NCBI RefSeq assembly: GCF_963678635.1
Contig: NC_087065.1
Span: 39,495,430-39,559,429, forward strand
Reading direction: 5' to 3'
Source: Symsagittifera roscoffensis
Taxonomy: Eukaryota > Xenacoelomorpha > Acoela > Convolutidae
DNA: 64,000 nt
Position numbers and translations under genes: made by a program. Each line of letters starts with the position of its first letter. The stretch's first letter is position 1. The notes below the pieces were generated by a model. That model was not told the DNA's origin and ran no database searches. It saw only the letters and a list, made by a program, of their open reading frames with translations. Below, piece after piece: positions 59,354-64,000 of the stretch.

Positions 59354-59877
59354 TTGTTCCAATTTTTGCAGAAAGTGACGAAAATTTAAAGTGGGTTGGT
59401 TTTTTCTCCAGACAAGATTCGATTTTTTAACTAGACACTTTTGTCATGATTTTCCTGTCATCTGAAGATTATTGACATTTCGAGTTCAAATTTGAAAACT
59501 AATTATCTGTTTTTCTCAAATTTGTAAGGGTTTGAAAAATGCCATTGTGGCCAACATCGTCTAATGAACGCTATTAGTGCTATCAACGCGTAATCAGCGA
59601 TTTAAAACAAATCATAAATTGTTACAAATTGAATTGAAGCTTGCCAGTTGTTCTGATTATTACGCTGCCATATGCTAAATATATCTATTTGTTTTTAAAC
59701 AAAATTTGGAGGAATGCTTGAAAATTCAAAACAAAAATCTTGTCTATATATTGGCTGGCGGAGATGAAACAGTTTAAAATTTAGATAGATTCAAAATTAT
59801 CTGCACCAAACTTGTTTGAGATTCTCAACACGGCAGTCAAAATATTCGGTACTCGCCTTGATATACGAATAGTCTTA
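59354..59877 (+). repeat. Family A/B relic, forward, strongly decayed
   Basis: TTTGTTCCAATTTTTGCAG at the left, TTTTTAACTAGACACTTTTG and ATCAACGCGTAATCAGCG inside, and CGCCTTGATATACGAATAGT at the right retain the family order. Confidence 0.5.
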
Positions 59878-60281
59878 TAAACATGATTCCAAACTGCGAG
59901 CAATTTAGGTATCCTTGGACTTTCTAAACGTTCAGAGCAAAAACTTTTTCAAGTTTATTAGGTTTTTGTCATCAGCTTACATGTTTGTTTGCAAGGATGG
60001 TTGCAGAGAGCAAATGAGCAATTAAAGGTCATTGAAATGATATGAGAGTCGCTGAATGAAAATAGTGTTGACAACAATATATTCATTTACAATATGAGAT
60101 AACAACTCTACCTATGATAAGGCAGTTTTTCCAGCTTATGTAGTTTTAACCAGTTTACGCAGTTAAACAAACAAAAAACCCATTTTTAAAGTCAGTTTAT
60201 GCGGTAATTTATCCTAAAAATGACCAAACAGCAAAGATTTTCTTAAAATGGCACTTGTATCGGCTAGGAAGAAAAAAGAAA

Positions 60282-60470
60282 ATAAGGTTGCTCGTATCAA
60301 GGCGACACCATGAATGATCCGACTACCGCCTAATAATTATGGAGAAGTATTCAGGACTTGAAAAAACTGAAGAACATTCCAAAAAATGGAAATTTTTAAT
60401 GAAAAAGTTTTAATTTTTTTGAAAACTATTCTCCATATCGTAACTTATTAATTAGATCCAGTTCGCTCGA
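60282..60470 (-). repeat. Family A relic, reverse
   Basis: GTTGCTCGTATCAAGGCGAC then ATCCGACTACCGCC corresponds to the reversed 3' end. The 5' end is not found. Confidence 0.45.
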
Positions 60471-60907
60471 AGCAGGGCAAAAGCTTCCATTTTTTGAATG
60501 CCCTTTGAACCATTTGAAACAGCTTTAGAACATCAAATAAAAAAGTTGTTAAAGTTTTTTTGTAAAAAAAAAGTTTTTTTTTGGATATTTGTCAAAAATA
60601 TATATATTTTTCTCCGCACGCTCTATGCTAAGCACAAAATTTTATTCATAGCGTTTAGTAGCATAAAAATAACACCAGATTTTTGCTTCAATTCTTTTTG
60701 GAACAGTTTATGAGTTGATTAAAAAAAATACGTTTTAATCACACGAAACATCTTGTGTGATAGTTGTCCTGAATTTATCCTTGAGAACTAGACATCAGTG
60801 GTTTTCAGATGGTATACAAAGGTCCGTTTAAATGGCAACAGTCGAAAATGGTCTGGAGAAAAAAAAATTACCTCGAGCATAAATATTCCTCGCTAGATTT
60901 GATAAAA

Positions 60908-61361
60908 TTGTTCCGACTTTGGAAGAATACGGAATATTTATTCTCGGTGTGGTTATTTATTCAGTCATTTTTCTTTGATCGAAAAAATAATTATTAACAA
61001 AGATTTTTATATCCATTGAAGATATCAACTTCCTGAGTTCAGATAAAAAAGGTATTTCAACTCCAAAAACTTTTTGTAAAATTCTGGGGGATTGAAAATT
61101 GACAAATTTGCAATTTAATGGTCTAAATTATGAGCGGCTTGAAAAGTTTGTGCATAATGCTGAGAGCGTTACGCGAAATATTTATGCTATATTTAAATCG
61201 TTCCAAGTTGAATTGAGGCTATGAATTGGCCGCAATAATTTCGTAGAACATTGATTTTGTCCAAAAGGTATAGGTTTTCAATATTTTCTTTTCCCAAAAA
61301 CTATTCGATATAAATTATGGGACATTCGGAACATTCAGGTGTTCGCCCTGAGCATTCTTGT
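60908..61361 (+). mobile_element. Family B repeat, forward
   Basis: Left TTGTTCCGACTTTGGAAGAA, then GGTGTGGTTATTTATTCAGT; right TCAGGTGTTCGCCCTGAGCA plus TTCTTGT. The interior matches the copies at 1037 and 30146. Confidence 0.7.
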
Positions 61362-61716
61362 AAATATTTTTATACTGTTTCTGTATATTTATTTTTATCG
61401 AAGTCGAACAATTCTTGAATAGTTTACGGCAACCAAAGAGGTGGTAAAATAGCTATTCAACGAGACTAAACGACATGTAAAGACTAGACTACACAACACA
61501 TCAAAAGAGTCGATTGAACCGTTTTGAAGCTTTTTTTTAGCTTGATACGTCCTGCATCAAAATACTTTCAAACACTTTTTTTTCACAGTACAAAACTAAT
61601 TCGAAATTTCCTTTTTTATACAAAAATAGATTTATATTCAACTGCGCTTACGATCCTGTGTCATTGCATGATGCTGAATAAAAACTACACTCAAAGGATA
61701 TCATATTTCAAAATCC

Positions 61717-62157
61717 AACAAGACTGCTCGTATCAGGGCGAAGTCTTGAATGTTCTGACTGCTCTTTGTGAAAATCACCCCCTCACACAAACCATATAAA
61801 GTAGAAAGTGATAGGTTTCGCTCCTATTAACAAATCAGTTATGGCAAATAAGCTTCCTTGAACCAATTTGAACGATTTCTACGACGGATTATTTCTCGGA
61901 TTACGTGTTATTAGCGCGAAGTATATCGCGCGTTAAATGTCCCTTTTGGCCAGAATGGCAACCTTCAAACGCCGATAACTTTACAAAAAATGATCACCGG
62001 TTAAATATCTTTTCAAATTTAAGCTCAGGACAGCAATACCTTTTTAATGATTCTTCAAAAATCCGTCAAAAAAGCTAGTTAAGAAGTGAAAATTTACCGA
62101 AGAAAAAAACCCACCCCGAGCACAAATATTCCGTTACTTTTGAAATGAAAGTCGGAA
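61717..62157 (-). mobile_element. Family A repeat, reverse
   Basis: It starts AACAAGACTGCTCGTATCAG plus a hairpin variant and ends TTTGAAATGAAAGTCGGAAG. It lies just upstream of exon 13, facing away from the forward copies that follow the exon. Confidence 0.78.
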
Positions 62158-62322
62158 GAGTAAGTTGTTTCACAGAATTAGATATGTTAGCTCGGAACAA
62201 TTTGTGCTATTACTTATACAGAACCGGCTACTCTTACTTCTAGATCTTGTATTCTTTAAACAAATTTCAGTTTTTTGACTATTCAAGTTTTCTCATCTTA
62301 TTCATCCTATATGTTTGTTTAG

Positions 62323-62537
62323 GCATCCAAATCAAAAATGTGGCTGGTGTGTTCTTCGTACTGGTGCTCGGATCGATTCTCTCGGTGGCCGCAGCCATGG
62401 GTGAATTGATTTGGTACAAACTCGTGAACCAAAGAGGCACAGGAAGCGCATCTTCAAAGGGATCCTCTGGTGCACATGATGCGGTGGACGAGTCTTTACT
62501 ATCAAAGTATGGAACTTTTTTGTTCCGACTTTCGTAA
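62323..62537 (+). CDS. iGluR exon 13: M4 and C-terminal tail
   Basis: A TTTGTTTAG acceptor, phase 1 in; from residue 683. IQIKNVAGVFFVLVLGSILS is the post-S2 linker and M4 ('l.n.aGvF.vL..G...s'), continuing AAAMGELIWYKLV. A short tail rich in Ser/Gly/Lys follows. Two endings are possible. The frame may run to TAA at 62535-62537, whose last codons (FLFRLS) and stop come from the family A repeat beginning at 62521. Alternatively TCAAA|GTATGG at 62506/62507 may be a donor with further tail exons outside the window. The coordinates given use the stop. Confidence 0.85.
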
Positions 62538-63056
62538 CGAAAGTAACGGAATATTTGTGCTCGGGTTGGGTTTTTTTTTCCTTCAGACAAATTTCGACAT
62601 TTTAACTAGCCAATTTTGACAGAGTTTTTTAAAAACCATTCGAAAAGTATTTTTGGCCTGAGCTTAAATTTGAAAAGATATTTCACCTGTGATTGTTTCT
62701 CGTAAAGTTATGGGGGTTTAAAAATTGCCACATTGGCGAATTTTGGACAATTATCGCGCGATATATTTCGCGCTATTAACGCGTAAGCGGAGATTTAATC
62801 CGTCTTAGAAATCGTTCCAAATTGGTTGAAGGAAGCTTATTTGCCATAATTGATTTGTTACAAGGAGCGAATCTACTCTTTTGTACTTTATATGGCGTGT
62901 GTACGGATGATTTTCATTTAAAAAAAACCTTCAAAATTAGGATTTTTTTTTCATTTTTTTTTATTACATTTGATTTTTTAAATGTTATTACTGGTCTATA
63001 CAAAATAAAAGGCAGTCGGAACCTTCAGGGCTTCACCCTAATACTATTATTCTTAC
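62521..63056 (+). mobile_element. Family A repeat, forward, first of three in tandem
   Basis: It starts TGTTCCGACTTTCGTAACGA directly after the coding frame. The 3' hairpin has decayed (AGGGCTTCACCCT). This copy carries AATAAA at 63004-63009, where other copies read CCTTAAAAGG. Confidence 0.85.
63004..63009 (+). terminator. Candidate polyadenylation signal for the receptor
   Basis: AATAAA, the first one seen downstream of the in-frame stop at 62535, and located inside the repeat. It is functional only if the gene ends at that stop. Confidence 0.35.
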
Positions 63057-63586
63057 TGTTCCGACTTCCGATACGAAAATAACAATTATTTGTGCTCGGG
63101 GTGGGTTTTTTTTTCTTCAGACAAATTTCGACTTTTTACCTAGCCATTTTTGACGGAATTTTTAAATACCATTCAAAAAGTATTGTTGACCTGAGCTTAA
63201 ATTTGAAAAGATATTTTACCTGTGATCATTTTTCGTAAAGTTATGGGGGTTTAAAGATTGCCAATTTGGCCAATTTGGGACAACTAACGCGCGATATATT
63301 TCGCGCTATTAACGCGTAAGTGGAGATTTAATCCGTCCTAGAAATCGTTCCAATTTGGTTGAAAGAAGCATATTGGTCATAATTAATTTGTTACGCTGAG
63401 AAAATTTTATTCTTTTGTGTTTTATATGGAGTGTGGGGTGATGATTTTCATGAAAAAATTTCAAACTTTAGAAAAAAGTTTTCATTTTTTTTTATTACAT
63501 TTAAATTTCTTATGTTAATACTGCTCCATAAACTTTAAAAGACAGTCGGAACATTCATGGCTTCGCCCTGATAAGAGCAGTCTTGT
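63057..63586 (+). mobile_element. Family A repeat, forward, second in tandem
   Basis: It runs from TGTTCCGACTTCCGATACGA to TGGCTTCGCCCTGATAAGAG plus CAGTCTTGT; full interior present. It joins the neighbouring copies with no spacer. Confidence 0.88.
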
Positions 63587-64000
63587 TGTCCCGACTTTCG
63601 TAACGAAAGTAATGGAATGCTTGTGCTCGGGTGGGTTTTTTCTTCAGAGAAATTTTGACTTTTTCACTGGCCATTTTTGACAGCTTTTTTTGTCAATCAA
63701 AAGCTATTGTTGTCCTGAGCTTAAATTTGATAAGATATTTCACCTGTGATCGTTTTTCTTAAAGTCATAGGCGTTTAAAGATTGCCACTTTGGCGAATTT
63801 TGGACAATTAACGCGCGATTTATTTCGCGCTATTAACGCGTAAGCGGAAATTTAATCTCTCTTAGAAATCGTTCAAACTGGTTACAGGACGCTTAAATGC
63901 CATAATTGATGTGTTAAAAGGAGCGAAATCTGTTACTTTCTACTTTATTTAGCGTGTGCGCGGATGATATTCACAAAAAAAAATCTCAAATTTCAAAAAA
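63587..64000 (+). mobile_element. Family A repeat, forward, third in tandem (cut by window end)
   Basis: It starts TGTCCCGACTTTCGTAACGA and follows the family interior to the last base, so the array continues beyond the window. Confidence 0.85.

Larger units (their letters stand above)
54198..62322 (+). other. Intron 12
   Basis: GT-AG, 8.1 kb, phase 1. It is rich in family A/B repeats plus one family D MITE and a family C/tandem-duplication block. Stretches 54.20-54.75, 55.26-56.30 and 57.36-58.13 kb hold nothing recognised. Confidence 0.8.
3370..62506 (+). other. Ionotropic glutamate receptor gene (13 exons seen, 5' end missing)
   Basis: Joining the exons listed below gives one open frame of about 743 residues: amino-terminal domain (about 1-300), S1 (about 300-420), M1 (about 429-446), pore loop (471-484), M3 with TYTANLAAF (511-519), S2 (about 539-672) and M4 (about 689-710). 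The product is expected to be a subunit of a tetrameric ligand-gated cation channel at the cell surface. Intron phases are 0,0,0,0,0,0,1,1,0,2,2,1. Intron sizes run from 0.4 to 18.9 kb. Family knowledge puts full length near 900-950 residues, so roughly 200 N-terminal residues are absent. Pocket residues S550-V551 and W600-D601 are of the GluN1 (glycine) type, while the pore Q482-Q483-G484 is AMPA/kainate-like. It may belong to the NMDA-like or epsilon class; a phylogeny is needed to decide. Numbering starts at exon 1 of this window. Confidence 0.93.

Noticed and set aside
62521-64000. CRISPR-like or bacterial repeat array
   Set aside because: Units are 410-540 bp, diverged and have no unique spacers; they are dispersed eukaryotic repeats elsewhere in the window.

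Overview
This is a 64 kb piece of an AT-rich animal (metazoan) nuclear genome. Its backbone is one gene on the + strand: an ionotropic glutamate receptor (iGluR) in at least 13 exons between about 3.37 and 62.5 kb. Every resolved splice junction is GT-AG and in phase. The window holds the second half of the amino-terminal domain, the full ligand-binding domain (S1 and S2), M1, the pore loop, M3, M4 and a short tail, about 743-753 residues. The first roughly 200 residues (signal peptide and start of the amino-terminal domain) lie upstream or were not recognised. The binding pocket carries GluN1-type (glycine-type) residues, while the pore carries an AMPA/kainate-style Gln-Gln-Gly. This mix fits the NMDA-like or 'epsilon' branches of invertebrate iGluRs. 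The species cannot be named from the sequence; a marine or early-branching invertebrate (ctenophores are one option) is only an inference.

Layout: 0-3.3 kb is repeats. Exons 1-8 lie at 3.4-15.3 kb with introns of 0.4-4.7 kb. An 18.9 kb intron (15.3-34.2 kb) splits the pore-loop glycine codon. It is filled with MITEs, a dead non-LTR retrotransposon on the - strand, and one apparently intact intronless ORF (25379-25870) with faint resemblance to fatty-acid-binding proteins. Exon 9 (M3) is at 34.2 kb. A 17.6 kb intron follows, holding an old 11.2 kb Ty3/gypsy-like LTR retrotransposon (35401-46617) with diverged LTRs, Gag zinc knuckle, reverse transcriptase/RNase H remains, an env-like third gene and small antisense ORFs. 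Exons 10-12 (S2) are at 52-54.2 kb, with a 200-base assembly gap at the start of exon 12. Exon 13 (M4 and tail) is at 62.3 kb, followed by three head-to-tail copies of a dispersed repeat that run off the window.

At least seven repeat families recur. Family A/B is a 450-550 bp element with subterminal inverted repeats, a 3' stem-loop and tandem arrays (Helentron/HLE2-like). Family C is a hAT-like MITE with CAGGGGCGGATC ends. Family D is another hAT-like MITE, three copies of which keep perfect 8-bp target duplications. Family E is a TIR element made of TTATAATC units. Family F is SINE-like, family G is a 148 bp MITE, and there is a diverged 0.84 kb tandem duplication. No protein-coding gene other than the receptor, the intronic ORF and the decayed transposons could be supported.
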